Shown piece by piece: positions 10,701-22,215 of a DNA stretch of 64,000 nt; the stretch's first letter is position 1, and each line of letters starts with the position of its first letter. This DNA is from Odontocerum albicorne (lineage: Eukaryota; Arthropoda; Insecta; Trichoptera; Odontoceridae). The position numbers and the translations under genes are program-made. The stretch covers positions 29,697,315-29,761,314 of the forward strand of contig OX463845.1 of assembly GCA_949825065.1 (NCBI GenBank), in the 5' to 3' direction. Below the pieces are notes generated by a model that ran no database searches, was not told where the DNA came from, and saw nothing but the letters and a program-made list of their open reading frames with translations.

Positions 10701-11224
10701 TTTACTAAATAACTAATTGTACGAGAATCTAACGTATAAAAGTCGTCGACTGTTTACACTCGTATATTACGACAGAGATAGATGATTTTCAAAGGACTTT
10801 AAGATGTGATTGTTGCTTTAAAATTTTATATCTTAGAATGTAATGAAAAATGACTAATAAAATCCTGTTACTCCGCATTTCAAAAGCACTAAAAGTTCAT
10901 CTTTAAAATCTTGATCGTAAGATTTCATTTAAGTTTTTTGTTATACCGTGCGTTGAAATACTGTAAACAAATTCGAAAAAGGTCCCATCCAATGTTGATT
11001 GTAATAAAGTTCATTCAAGCCCACTACGCACAATGAAATATTCAATACCAGTTATATTTTTGACAGCTTCAATTTCAGTACTTGATTGCGTATAATAATA
11101 GTATTTGATGTCAACGTCCGCCTTGGATGAAAAATATAACTTGGCAAACTTAATGTGATTTTTGGAATGTGTCTAGCAGCTAAGTGATGTTGTTCTCACA
11201 ATTTCCTAGTGTGGGAGTGTATTG
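10701..11224. other. Nothing recognised
   Basis: A+T-rich DNA between two LINE-E copies in opposite orientation; no supported feature. Confidence 0.4.
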
Positions 11225-11700
11225 CATACATACAAACCATTACGCCATTTCCCTGTCGGGATAGGCAGATAGGAACGAGCGCCATACTTTTCTAACTCGA
11301 CATACATCCCTAACCTCATCTACATCCATACACCTTCCCCTACAACCTATACGATCTCTCTGCCTTTCTACGTTTCCTTCTGTTTGATTATCATTCACTT
11401 GATCCAACTATACTTTCGTTGGTATTTCTCTCTCACGTCTTCTACTCACATCTGCACTGTATATCTGTTTTGTTAGTGTTTCTTCATTCATTCGTTCTAC
11501 ATACCCAAACCATCTCAACGTACTCTTATTTATCTTACTTAACACATCAGCCTTAAGTTCGTATTCATTCCTTATCATTGCATTATGTATTCTGTCATAT
11601 ATTGTCACTCCATGTAATGTACCCTTACCAATGAACGAGATCATTAAGTTTTGATTTTTAGTAATCATTGCTTCAATGACAAAAGTCAATCAAATTGTAT
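11225..11700 (-). mobile_element. LINE-E 3'-end fragment
   Basis: A 93-codon open frame (11689 to 11408) reads YDRIHNAMIRNEYELKADVL, then STLRWFGYVERMNEETLTKQ and SRRRERE, the best conserved example of the LINE-E C-terminus. The 3' end with TCCCTGTCGGGATAGGCAGA lies at 11230-11275. It is 5'-truncated at about 11700 after LISFIGKG-type residues that are not family sequence. Confidence 0.8.
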
Positions 11701-11939
11701 TTTATTTCATTCAAATTCAAAAATATTTTTGCTGATTAGATAACGTGATAAATACGAGTATTTGAGTAGGTAATAATTTAACTATCTAGCTCCCTTGAAA
11801 GTCATACATCGAAAAATGTTTTATCATCACAGCTGTGAGCTAAAATTATTCGTCAATAAAATAAGGGTTTTCCCTCTTTTGTGTCCAAGAAAGTTGGTCA
11901 GTAATAAAAATGCATATGTGTAGTATGTATATGGCAACA
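11701..11939. other. Nothing recognised
   Basis: Unremarkable A+T-rich DNA containing one TACGAGTA octamer near 11755. Confidence 0.35.
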
Positions 11940-12085
11940 GTATGTATATGGCAAAAGGCAACAAACCCAGATCCATTAAAATTGTATGTCCAAATTAAAT
12001 TACCTGTTATTTTTTCGCAAATTATGTATATTTCTTGTCATGTGTAAATAAATAAAAAAAATAATAAATAAATATACATTATAAT
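11940..12085 (+). mobile_element. Repeat 3' end with A-rich tail
   Basis: About 110 bp, beginning GGCAACAAACCCAGATCC and ending in an AATAAATAAAAAAAATAATAAAT tail, is repeated in reverse at 30950-31075. The A-rich tail suggests the 3' end of a retroposed element. The coding part is not recognisable, so the family is unnamed. Confidence 0.5.
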
Positions 12086-12089
12086 ATCG

Positions 12090-12375
12090 TATTTTTAAGA
12101 GCAGACTCTCCTCAAGGGCGCTCCGAGACTCGAAATCACTATTATTATAAGATTTAAAATATTACAAAATAAATGTATATGTGAGTTTAGTGTAAGGTTG
12201 GAAGGTTGTACTTCCCCGCATATGCATATATTTAGAAAAACATATTTGGTTAGAAAACCGCAGAAAAGGGTGCATGAACTACAAAAAAACTTTTGTAGAT
12301 TTTCCGATATTAGATATTTACACATTCGGCTTTAGGTGGAGTATAGTGTATATGTGTAGTGTTCATATAAATATG
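12090..12375 (+). mobile_element. LINE C-terminal fragment (Jockey/CR1-like)
   Basis: Plus-strand translation includes KRVHELQKNFCRFSDIRYL, which fits the LERVQ-RFLRFL motif after the RT domain in Jockey/CR1-type LINEs. The following non-coding phrase (ATTCGGCTTTAGGTGGAGT, 12324) recurs in reverse at 21408. It is short and broken. Confidence 0.5.
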
Positions 12376-13379
12376 GCCAAGTTCGACTAATTCTTCAAAT
12401 TCAGCAGAAAATCCTCTTTTTTTCATTTGCTCCAGTTCGTGTTTAAGGCTCCACACGTTTAAATTCTTGCAAATTTAATCGCGCTGTTTTCCAAGTGGTT
12501 GTGCTATTTCATCACTGGATTATAAATAGATTATGCTTACTTGATGAATGCTACGTTAATTGCAGTTATCGTTTCATAACGACATGTCCTCGTTTCGTTC
12601 AATCAAATTGTCGGTTAAATATAATTATTCCTCACTTTTCACGAAGTAATTCTTTCTAGCATGTATTGCGTAATAAAATTCAGGTCAATAATAACGAAAT
12701 AAGGAAATGTGAAAATGTCTATCAATACTTGATTGAAATAAATCTATAACGTTTCAGGATCTACGAAAATTAAAATGCACATTTTGCAAAATACTTCAAC
12801 AATATATTTAATTATCTTGTTTCCTTACTTAGTTTTAGTAATTATCCTATATCGCTTTATAAATTCACTATTAAAAATTTCCTTGTTAACTCTTCAAATA
12901 TACTTCGTTAAATTATTTCATAACTGTTTTTAGAATACAAGAAAATATGTAAGATACATAATTTCAAATAATTTAGCTGCTGTGGATTCAAGATTTCAAA
13001 TCTGGTTGATATACATTATTTTGATCTACATGTATGTAACACGTTGATATGTTGTGGATTTTTATTTAAAGAAAAGCACCAAAAATATTGACTAAACGTC
13101 AATAGTTATTTGTAAGATCACCATTACTGAAAACTGATGTTTCGTGTAAAACGTTGGGCTGGTTTATCTACGATTTTTTTTATACATTGTTCGATAGTCA
13201 CCAAATAAATAAAAACATTCCAGATAGTTGTTTTCACATTGAGCCAGTTTTAGGTTATCTAGTTAGTTATAAAAATGCCTAAATATCATAAGTCCGACAG
13301 AATACGTCATATTCTACAAAATTATTACATGAGTACAAAACTGCTAGCGATACTAATATTTAAAGTTCAAGTTAAATTA
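12376..13379. other. A+T-rich DNA, nothing recognised
   Basis: About 1 kb of very A+T-rich sequence with no coding, tRNA-like or inverted-repeat signal that I could find by eye. Confidence 0.45.
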
Positions 13380-13935
13380 AACCTATACCAGAACAAACCT
13401 CTCCCGACTTCACATCGAACAGCGTGAAGAAACCCTCCAACACCATATCCTCGCTTGGACCGTGAAGTTATATAAAAGCCAACAGGACCACAGTAATTCT
13501 CTAATCGCTGCCCTGAGGGGTTACGAGAGTAAGTCCGACCTACCTTTCCGTTATAAGTACAGGCTTCCGATACATCATCTGTTGCCTGATTATTCCACCT
13601 ACAGTATTAGCAGGGACGACCAAGGTCTGAGTGAATATGTTGGAATGCAAGTAGATTGAACGAGTGGATATGTACGTGTTAAATAATTAGTTGTAAGAAT
13701 TGTTATCTAGTTATAAGTAATGTGTAGGTGTTATTTAATATTTCTAAGAAATTAAATATTAATTATTATTAAAAAAAATGGCATGTAGGAAATTAAAATT
13801 AAGTTAGTTCATATTTATAATATATAAATTAGATTAGTTCTAAAGATATAAATTTGTACATAGGTATAGCTTTTAACAAACGTTTGCGTTATAGATTACT
13901 TCACTCAATTTAAAAAAAAAGTTAAATAAAAAACG
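13380..13935 (+). mobile_element. LINE-J 3' end (ORF2 C-terminus, 3' UTR, tail)
   Basis: The frame reads HIEQREETLQHHILAWTVK, then YESKSDLPFRYKYRLP and YSTYSISRDDQGLSEY, and stops at about 13658. This is nearly the same protein end as at 40880-41140. A 3' UTR of about 260 bp ends in an A-rich tail (about 13905-13930). It is 5'-truncated at about 13385. Non-LTR insertions are typically truncated like this when reverse transcription stops early. Confidence 0.85.
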
Positions 13936-14224
13936 TGTTACGATAGGCTATCCTTCTTGATCGGGTATGATTGTCAACTATCCTGTGAATAGAAGATGTC
14001 TGTGCGCGTATTGACTTATTTTATGTAAGCTGTTGCACTTCAGAAAGCACACAATCTTGATTCAACCCAAAGTTTTGGTGGTGAGGAGATCAAAGTTTCA
14101 AGACAATCAACCGAATTACTCTGCTACAGCATTTAATTTGGAAGAGTTTTACATAGCAGTATTTTTGTGTAACTTAATAGCTTTGTAAGAATTTATGAAA
14201 ACCAGCATTTAAGCTAAAGAAAAA

Positions 14225-14315
14225 CATAAATTCTGATGTTCAACGGTGTGAATCTGCCAGGAATTAAACCTAGGGCGCCCGCTTAACCGTTAGATCACGG
14301 CCGCCGACAAAAAAT
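14225..14315 (-). mobile_element. tRNA-like SINE head
   Basis: On the minus strand GGCCGTGATCTAACGGTTAA precedes GTTTAATTCCTGG, a spacing and wording like tRNA box A and box B. The body beyond it matches neither SINE-A nor SINE-B clearly. A functional tRNA is unlikely because the box B Cys/Arg-type T-loop is altered. Confidence 0.4.
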
Positions 14316-14424
14316 AAATATTTTTTCTACGTATTTCTTAAAACTTCGAACATGTAGGTATAAAATATGACATCCTTAGTAGGCACAATTAAAATAAATT
14401 GCAATGAAAAAGTAAGAGAAAAAT

Positions 14425-14600
14425 AATACACCCTTTTTTATTTAATAAAGTAATCTATAACATAAATGTTTGCCAGACTATGCCTTTATACAAATGTATA
14501 TCTTAAGAACTAATCTAATTTATACATTATAACTATGAGCTAACTTAATTTTAATTTTCTACGTGTCATTTTATTTTTGATAATCTTGATATTTAAATAT
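14425..14600 (-). mobile_element. LINE-J 3' UTR fragment
   Basis: The reverse complement of the LINE-J 3' UTR (compare 13740-13930 and 41215-41400) includes TTTATTTAATAAAGTAATCT at the tail side and ATGCCTTTATACAAATG. No coding part is attached, so this is a severely 5'-truncated insertion. Confidence 0.7.
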
Positions 14601-15054
14601 AATACATCCATTACATTACAACATCTGAAGACAAATCGTCCAAAAAATATCTCGCTAAATAAATAAGAGGAATTTCAGTGTTCTTTTTCTCCCGTGATAG
14701 CTCATGATAATTCCTTTTTCCATCTAACATTACACTCAACTCGGACATCAGCAGTTAAGGATAGTACTATTGGCTACTCTAATTTGTCGGTCCATCTTTC
14801 TCTTCCGCATCATTTCTCCACGCTTCCTATACGTAGTCTGGGGAATGTGTTCAAAAACTGGAGTAATCATCTAAGCTGACTGTGGGCAATCCGTCTGTCA
14901 CAAGAATATCTTCTAAAATGGAGGTATTTGGAAATCCCGCGCGAGATAAGAATCATTCTAAAAATCAACAAACGATAATATATGTGCCAGTCCAGTGATT
15001 CGCAAACATTTGACTTGGATACAATTTTTTATACAATATATGCATACATACGTA
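14601..15054. other. Nothing recognised
   Basis: An open frame at 14694-14879 has no recognisable domain, and its composition is ordinary. Confidence 0.35.
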
Positions 15055-15400
15055 TGTTACGTCCAACCATACTTTTCTCAGTCATCTTCTGCCACAACAC
15101 CCACGTGTGCTTACATTATAAATTTGTGTAGTTAGTATTATATTTTGTCACCCATCCGTTCAGCATGTCTAAACAATCTCAGCTTAACATTTTTCAAAAT
15201 ACTTAACACATTAGCTTTTAGCTCACATACATCTTTAATACATTTTTTTTATTCTCTCAACACACCACACAGTCTTCTCAGCACACACAACTCCATCACA
15301 TTCACTCAGCTCCTTGAATTATTTTGATATATCCACGTTTCCCTCCCATATATGAATGTTCATACTAATACGCTGTTGTTAACCATTATTTTAGCGATCT
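15055..15400 (-). mobile_element. LINE-E 3'-end fragment
   Basis: Phrases such as CCGTTCAGCATGTCTAAAC (reverse of the FGHVER coding region) and CACACCACACAGTCTTCTCAG match the order of other minus-strand LINE-E copies. It is more diverged than 11225-11700. Confidence 0.6.
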
Positions 15401-15665
15401 TGATATTGCTTAGTTTGAATATAAACTATTTTTTGTGCGTTGACTTAAATACATGACTAAAATCTAATCGTTATTTTAATCCGAAGTTACCAAATTCAAT
15501 GTGTTAACCTTGTACCTTGATACTTAATTAAGATAATGTACTCGTATTTATTTCCCTTTAAAACAAGAATATCAAGGTATATTTTAATTAACAATAATAT
15601 TTTCTATCAATGTTCCTTATTTATAAGTTGGATGCAAGAATAAATGTTTAACTTTTAAACGAAAT

Positions 15666-15829
15666 ACAAATTGTCTACTTAACATATACCAATCGGCAAT
15701 CATCTACGGTAAGTATCGAGTACTTAGCTACTTGAGATGCCGTAAATACAAATTGTCTACTTAACATATACCAATCGGCAATCATCTACGGTAAGTATCG
15801 AGTACTTAGCTACTTGAGATGCCGTAAAT
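15666..15829. repeat. 82-bp direct repeat, two identical copies
   Basis: An 82-bp unit starting ACAAATTGTCTACTTAACAT occurs twice in tandem with no difference that I can see. Identity implies a very recent duplication, or possibly an assembly duplication. Confidence 0.9.
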
Positions 15830-16059
15830 AAACGTGCGGATGTGTACTTTTGCTCAATTTAATATTTATTGAGTACTATATGAAGGTAAATATTGAGTGA
15901 ACGTGAAATACTTGAAAACTGCGAATTAAAAATAATGTTTTTACATTAAATCACTTATAGTTGATTACAAACACTGGTTTTAAAGTATTTGGGAGGTATT
16001 ATAAAAATTATCATAAATATTTTTAAGAAGAACCAAAATACGTCTAGCTAAATCTTTAG

Positions 16060-16480
16060 TATTCTCCATAGCTCTGTATTGAGTGCAAACATGGACGATG
16101 AGACAGAAGGAAAGAAACATGATACATACCGTCTAGATGTGGTGTTGGAGGCAGATAATTCGTATCCCATGATCTACAAGGCGCACCAACGTCCCTATAA
16201 ACCAAGAATTATAATTCTATTACTCAAAAGACTTTCGAAAAAATGCAGGAAAAGAAATCCATTTTACTTTGGACTTGTTGCCAAAAAGAATAACGAGAGT
16301 CTGAAGAATCTGGTGATTAGAGACAGTTGAGGGATAGCGAGTAAACAGAAGGTGTCTAGAAGATGGGTGAACCAAATAAATAAGTTAACAGGGTCGTTTT
16401 TAAGCGCTGCATTCAAGATGGTCCAGAACCGAGAAAGATGGGCATACAATAGGTGGTGCACCAAGTTCCAGGCATAGAAG
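16060..16480 (+). mobile_element. LINE C-terminal fragment
   Basis: After a frame beginning MDDETEGKKHDTYRL (16091), the sequence from about 16330 gives RRWVNQINKLTGSFLSAAF, then MVQNRERWAYNRW and a stop. This is the RW-D-I---TG---AA-M-Q-RE-W ending of a non-LTR endonuclease/RT protein, the same type as 215-345 and 26590-26815. The upstream part is unrecognised. Confidence 0.55.
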
Positions 16481-16964
16481 GCTACGACGCTCAGAAGATT
16501 TTTTCACGTTTATTTCATAAAGAATGAAAACGCATCATTTTTTATGTTTGTCAAAAACTTCTATAAAATGAAAGTCAACTGCAGGTATGAACCGCCTTAT
16601 TGAGAGTGACATTCGTAGAGCAAACATAACCGGTTATGTCGCTCGGGACCATTCGAAGAAGCTAGCTCTATCGCATGAAATAGATTTTCTTTGGACTGCC
16701 TGAAGACTGATCAAATGTAAATCTCTCAGATGTTTGTCAAGTATAAACTGTTAGAAAGATATTGCATGGCAATAAGCGAATGCTTGTAATGGTTTCAATC
16801 GTTACACGGTATCTAAATGAAGGCGAAACCTTTTTGTTTTTAAAAAGCTCTTTATAAATTAGAATTTCTGATATTTACAGTGTTTCATAAATTATAATTA
16901 TAGTTTGTTTTATGTCACTCATTTGTACCAAATTGCATTACATTTTATTAATTTCATTGTATAC
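16481..16964. other. Nothing recognised
   Basis: A short frame encoding RLIESDIRRANITGYVARD (about 16590-16650) is in-phase with a stop soon after. I do not recognise it. Confidence 0.3.
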
Positions 16965-17235
16965 AGTATAACCTAGCAGGTTTATTGTTATGTGGCAATT
17001 GTATTATATTACACTTTCATTGTGTACAGAACAACCCAGCTAATGTATTTCCTTTCTGGTAGTATCTTCCGACCAACTATAAATATGTTGAAAAGCCTTA
17101 AGTGAAAACAAGACTAGAATATTTGTTTCCAACGGGGATTAGACCCGGAACCTCCGCGTTGGAAGGCAGACATCTTACCAACTAGGTCACTGAGATCCTC
17201 ACTGGACCCGAAAACAATATTGTCTTCTGATCACG
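16965..17235 (-). mobile_element. SINE-A, minus orientation
   Basis: The body has GTATAACCTAGCAGG and GCCTTAAGTGAAAAC. The tRNA-like head is in reverse at 17130-17195, with GGGGATTAGACCCGGAAC for box B and CTTACCAACTAGGTCACTGA for box A. A partial internal duplication (two GTATACA--ATAACC/CAACCC phrases 70 bp apart) extends it. Confidence 0.65.
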
Positions 17236-17335
17236 CTCTTTAACATGTCTATATGATCAATTCGGGTATGTTAAGGAGAACCATATGAATAAATAAATAA
17301 ATACTGTATAGTATATTGAGATATATCTTAAAAGA

Positions 17336-17614
17336 AATCTCTGTGTATCAAGAACTCGTCAAATGTGTAAGCATGTATGGTATGTACATACAATCTCTGT
17401 ATATAATGAACTCATCAAATGTGTAAGCATGTGTGGTATGTACATACAATCTCTGTATATCAAGAGCTGATCAAATGTATAAGCAAGTATGGTATGTACA
17501 TACAATCTCTGTGTATCAAGAACTCGTCAAATGTGTAAGCATGTATGGTATGTACATACAATATCTGTGTATCAAGAACTCGTCAATTGTGTAAGCATGT
17601 ATGTACATACATAC
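17336..17614. repeat. 56-bp tandem repeat, five copies
   Basis: Copies start AATCTCTGTGTATCAAGAAC at 17336, 17392, 17448, 17504 and 17560, a strict 56-bp period. Copies 1, 4 and 5 are closest. No coding potential. Confidence 0.9.
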
Positions 17615-19569
17615 AATCTTTAAATATATTTTCGAATTTTTGAATATACATCGAATAAAGTTTATCAAAATATTTTAACAATTAGTTTTCAGTATTCAGT
17701 ATAAAATAAAATCAAAATAAAAGAGAAAAAATATTCATGTATTATTGAATCACGCACTATTTTTCCTTGAAATGCTCTCAAAACGACCTTCTATTGAGAT
17801 TTATACTCGTACAGTAAAGCGATTCCGAAAGCACAATGCGTAATCGATCTCCAAATTTGTTGAAAATTAATGGTTGTCATTTGACAAAGAGGCAGGTACA
17901 TGTAATTTATGCTGCGTATAGCAAATATACTCAAAAGTTTACGTAATATTTTTGCATAGGCAGTCCAACCACTCGAGTTATTTTTTTTACAATATTTATG
18001 ACTTGATCCCAGTTTCAATTAACCTTTTGTTTTTTTTTTTCTATATACAAAATAATAGAAATAATAGAAAATATATACAAAATAACAGAAAATATAAGGA
18101 ACGAAAACAAAAAAAAACTATTATGCTATTGTATGTAAATTTTATGTAAAAAAAAAACGAATCGTAAAAATGTACAATATACGAGTATCTTGAATTTCGA
18201 CATACACTACACTCTACCTAAATGTGACCTCTCCATTTACGCGAATTCTTTTTAACGCGGTTTATTTTATTTGGTACTAGAGATATGGAGAGAACAGTCA
18301 ACTAACATATTCTAGATAGATTATTTACGCCATCAACATCGATAATTGAAACAGCTACAATTACGAGTATAAAAGCGACAACAGTAACAACAGAATATTT
18401 ATCCAGCGAGATTGATTTTAGATGAATAGTACAGCAAATTGTACGTTCTGTAATTTATTTCTTTGCATAAATAAATCGTACATACATCATCAACATTTGT
18501 GTTTTATTAGTTGCCTGTAACCGCTGTCGTTGACTTGGTAAAAAATAACTGTAGCTTTTGTAACTATGATATATGAGAATAGATTTCTTAGAAATATATA
18601 AAAGGTCACCTATTTTACACCGCATTCAACCGCTCGATTTATGCACTGTTTTCCAGGAACCAACTACTCGCGTAAATTGAGGGATTTCTAATATTTCAAT
18701 AATACAGGGTTCGATTCCTGAAAATACATAAGAATATATATTTTTTAATGGCCTTGAGAAGAATTTACTCTAGAAACGACACTATATAAATTGTATTTGT
18801 TTATATTCTAATTGTGTTTATCAACAATACTTGTGTAATAAAATATTTGGAGCTGATATCATAATTTTAAAACAAAAACTTCAAGCAAACTCAAAACTAA
18901 AATATGGTACGAATACATTGCATTTATTTATTGTATATATTGTAATTAAAAAATGATGAAATTAACAATCAACCGCCTTATAACATCCACCCGGTTATTA
19001 TAATATACGCGTATATTTAATGATTGAATTCAAGTTTAAAAGTAGTTACTATTGTAAAACATCTTAAAACCGGTAAAATGTGGGTTGAATTTTTTTAAGT
19101 GAAACTTTCTATTAGTCTGATGGCTGCCACAGGCGATCCAAAAATTTCATGCCATTTTCTAAATATGTTAAATTTTGTAAGGCACGCGTTTACATTTATT
19201 TATTTATTTCATCCGCGGTCGATGCTTATCTCAAAATAATACTCACTATGTTTTTATACAGTCTACCAGTGAAATAGGAACTACCAAAAATATGGATTAT
19301 ATGGAGCAAAAACATTAATTGTTACTTCATATGTTCTATCAATTTTTGCACAGCTTTAACCTCCAGGACCTCTTCATCTCGACCCTGAATATTTTGCTCA
19401 AATCCTTCCTTTCCCCTAATTCTTCGACCAGCATATTGCCCGTGTCCATGTTCATACATGGAACAATTTCGCACAATCCATTAAAAAAACTATTCTCTAA
19501 TAATTTAATGTTGTCACAGTTGGAAATTAAATCTGACAACAGCTTAAAAATGATGATCTCCGTCACCTT
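17615..19569. other. A+T-rich DNA; a weak solo-LTR-like stretch only
   Basis: About 1.9 kb without a firm feature. At 18365-18510 a TATAAAAG box is followed by an AAATAAATCG signal and a GT-rich run, the order found in retroviral-type LTRs, but no target duplication or primer-binding site was confirmed. On the minus strand at 19566-19339 a 75-codon frame (ISNCDNIKLLENSFFNGLCE) is unrecognised. Confidence 0.3.
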
Positions 19570-19745
19570 GTTGATAAAACGCCCGTGTTCCGATCCGGGG
19601 GTTACGGGTTTGATTATCGTTGGTTCCCAATTTTATTGCAAACAAGGTTCCAGTCTAATTTTCACATAAGTCTTTTTTAACGTTTTCATGGTCGGATGGA
19701 AGAGATTCCCACATAACAATAAATTCGCCAGTTTATACTGTATAC
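19570..19745 (+). mobile_element. SINE-A, plus orientation
   Basis: The tRNA-like segment with GGGGGTTACGGGTTTGATTATC (box B region, near 19605) leads into the SINE-A body in forward orientation: AATTTTCACATAAGTCTTTT, then TTTCATGGTCGGATGGAAGA. The order matches 62255-62440. Confidence 0.55.
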
Positions 19746-19789
19746 ACCAAAAGTACAATAATAAACAAAAAAGTTTAAATATCTGAATT

Positions 19790-20092
19790 AAAAAACCTAT
19801 ACAAGAAGAACCAAGCCGACTAGTAACAGAAACCCTACAAGAAGAACCAAGCTGGCTAGTAACAGAAAACCTATACAAGAAGAACCAAGCTGGCTAGTAA
19901 CAGAAAACCTATACAAGAAGAACCAAGCTGGCTAGTAACATAAAACCTATACAAGAAGAACCAAGCTGGCTAGTAACATAAAACCTATACAAGAAGAACC
20001 AAGCTGGCTAGTAACATAAAACCTATACAAGAAGAACCAAGCTGGCTAGTAACATAAAACCTATACAAGAAGAACCAAGCTGACTAGTAACA
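19790..20092. repeat. 38-bp tandem repeat, eight copies
   Basis: The unit AAAACCTATACAAGAAGAAC continues with CAAGCTGGCTAGTAACAT. The first and last copies carry GA for GG in the GCTGGCT part, and copy 2 is 2 bp shorter. Units alternate between -AACAG and -AACAT endings in blocks, as expected from unequal crossing-over. Confidence 0.9.
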
Positions 20093-20599
20093 GAAAAAAT
20101 ACTATTAAAAAAAACTTCTTAAAATATTATATATTTGAAATATAGTAAAATGATATAAGATAAAAAGGAAATTGGTATTTGGTCATCTCTCAAATTACTG
20201 GTATATAAAATAAATCCATTTTATGTCAACTTATTTCAGATATCCACTCAATTTACCTTATAACAATAGACAAAACACTAGCAATCCGCGTAAAATTATG
20301 CTTTGATAGATTTTTTTTTGTCTTATCTATTTTATGCCTTCCTGCTTTGTTTAGGTAACCAACTTAATACAATGTATATATTCCATACATTAGATAATTC
20401 TTAAAACTGTATTTATTGACAAAAGTCACTTCAAGATACTTTTTTGTTTACCAAATTATGGAAAAACCCTAGCTCAATCCCGTATATTCAAAACCCTAGC
20501 TTAATCCCGTATATCAAAAAATACCAAACTAAAGCAAAGTATTCCAAAGTTAAATTCCTTCTCCGTCTTAAAAATAAATTATTCCATAAAACCTCTTTT
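20093..20599. other. Nothing firm
   Basis: A+T-rich. The phrase AAAACCCTAGCTCAATCCCG (20463) repeats 31 bp later. It may be the decayed 5' flank of the mariner below, but I cannot show a terminal repeat. Confidence 0.3.
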
Positions 20600-21117
20600 A
20601 ATTCCATAAAACGTCTGTGCATGATGATCAGAAGAGCGGAAGACCTTCAATTGTGACTGACGAAATTGTTTTGGGACTGTCAAGGCATAATTTTAATTGA
20701 ATATATGCCTCAAGGGGAGACCATCAACTCTGCAAGATACTGTGAGACCCTAAAAAAATTGCGGAGGGCGATTCAGAACAAGAGGAGAGGCATGCTGACA
20801 AAGGGAGTCTGCCTGCTGCACGACAATGCCAGACCACACACAGCGTCACGAAGGAACTGCTCGCCTCGTTTAAATGGGATGTCCTGAACCATCCCGCGCA
20901 TTCCCCTGACCTATCTATCACCTTCAGATTAGTATCTCTTTACCTCCCTGAAGCTGCACATGGGTGGAAAAAGGTTTTCAAATGACAAGGAGGTAAAGGA
21001 GGAGGTGGAGAAGTGGACGGAGGGGTTGGCGGGAAACTACTTCGAGGAAGGCATCAAAAAGTTGATACCCCGCTTCACCACCTGCATTGAGAGGAATGGC
21101 GACTATGTCGAAAAATA
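20600..21117 (+). pseudogene. Mariner transposase fragment with internal deletion
   Basis: Residues GRPSIVTDEIV (end of the DNA-binding domain) jump directly to FWDCQGIILIEYMPQGETIN. The region holding the first catalytic Asp has therefore been deleted. LLHDNARPHTA (about 20815-20845) holds the second Asp. After a frameshift near 20870, an SD*YLF remnant of the third-Asp region follows, then KEVKEEVEKWTEGLAGNYFE and a proper end at ERNGDYVEK (stop 21115-21117). The family is mariner (D,D34D), and the enzyme would be inactive. Confidence 0.85.
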
Positions 21118-21369
21118 GCTTACATATGTACTACGGTAACCACGTAATTTTTTTGTTTAAATAAAAAAAATTGTAACCTACAAAAATTCAATACACTTAC
21201 TTTCTGGGTATGCCTCGTACTTACCTCCGGGTACCGTGATTGCTTGGCAAACAATTATACCACTGACGCTGAGATAGATTTGAAAGATGCCAATTTGAAT
21301 GAATTTCCACGTCACGTTTCACTTCCATGCATCAAAGTTGTAACAACCCTTTTTGATAAGTCGCATATA
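21118..21369. other. Nothing recognised
   Basis: Flank of the mariner fragment; no terminal inverted repeat identified. Confidence 0.3.
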
Positions 21370-21480
21370 AATTTATGATTATTTATGAACACTATTAATA
21401 CACATACACTACACTCCACCTTAAGCCGAATATGTTATTATCACATATTGGAAGATCTTCAAGGGTTTCTTTGCAGTTAT
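21370..21480 (-). mobile_element. LINE fragment related to 12090-12375
   Basis: The reverse complement carries ATTCGGCTTAAGGTGGAGT and the preceding coding-like phrase in the same order as 12270-12375. It is too short to classify. Confidence 0.45.
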
Positions 21481-21597
21481 TTTTTCCTTAGTGAGCTTTC
21501 TGCGATTTTCTTATCAAATATAATTTTCTAAATATACGAGTATGTACCCCCTCAATAATCGCAGCTTAATCCTTACACTCAACTTATTTTAACATTA

Positions 21598-21700
21598 TTT
21601 TTGTAGTACTTTTAATCTGTGTTTAATAAGTGAATTCGAATCCCGAGTTAGAGCGCTATAGAGAGAGATATTGCTTTCTAAACGGCGCTGTATACCAATA
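21598..21700 (+). mobile_element. tRNA-like SINE fragment related to 35196
   Basis: It shares TTTGTAGTACTTTTAATCTG and a box B-like GAATTCGAATCCCGAGTTAG with 35196-35310, including GCGCT-TATA wording downstream. It lacks the ATT-repeat tail of that copy. Confidence 0.45.
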
Positions 21701-22024
21701 AGATCCAAAAGTGTCCAGCCTGAACAAGTTAGATCTTGTATGGCCAGATACCACGCCCTTAAAAGACTAAATGTAAGAAAATCCAGTCTATCAATCTTAG
21801 TTGATAATCATCGGGAATCTTGCCTGAAAGCTTCGAATGAGATAAACTTTCTAAAACAAGGCTAAAGATGTTCTGTTTAGCAATATTCACCCTCAAATTC
21901 CAAAAGTTTCCGGTGTAACAAATATCCCGTCGGCTACGTCTACCGCATAATCAAGGTATAGTTAAAGTTTGATATCTCTACACTCAGTAGTAACTAGTCA
22001 ACTAGAGACGTTTTAAACTTATAA

Positions 22025-22215
22025 AGTTTCTTTTAAAAGAAGGGAAAAGCCCGGCAGAAATTAAACGATGTTTAGATGCTGTATACAGATAATCTCTCCA
22101 CTATATTACACAGTGAAATATTGGACTTAACAGTTTCGCTTAGAGAGACAATCTATTGAAGATGACTCGTCAAGGCAGACCAGTAAAAGCATTCACGACA
22201 GAAACTTTAAAGTTT
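22025..22215 (+). pseudogene. Mariner transposase N-terminal fragment
   Basis: The frame with stops reads LLKEGKSPAEIKRCLDAVY, then a broken segment, then DDSSRQ/TRQGRPVKA-like residues. It matches the first helix-turn-helix and the GRP linker of mariner transposases. The catalytic domain is absent. It could belong to the same subfamily as 20600-21117 but in the wrong order for a single copy. Confidence 0.6.

Noticed and set aside
14694..14879. Small protein-coding gene
   Set aside because: There is no recognisable domain, no splice or start context, and composition is like surrounding DNA.
18365..18510. A firm solo LTR call
   Set aside because: Ends, target duplication and primer-binding site could not be shown, so it is kept only as a low-interest finding.
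20600..22215. One mariner copy spanning 20600-22215
   Set aside because: The N-terminal piece at 22025 lies downstream of the C-terminal piece in the same orientation, so they are separate fragments or a rearrangement.
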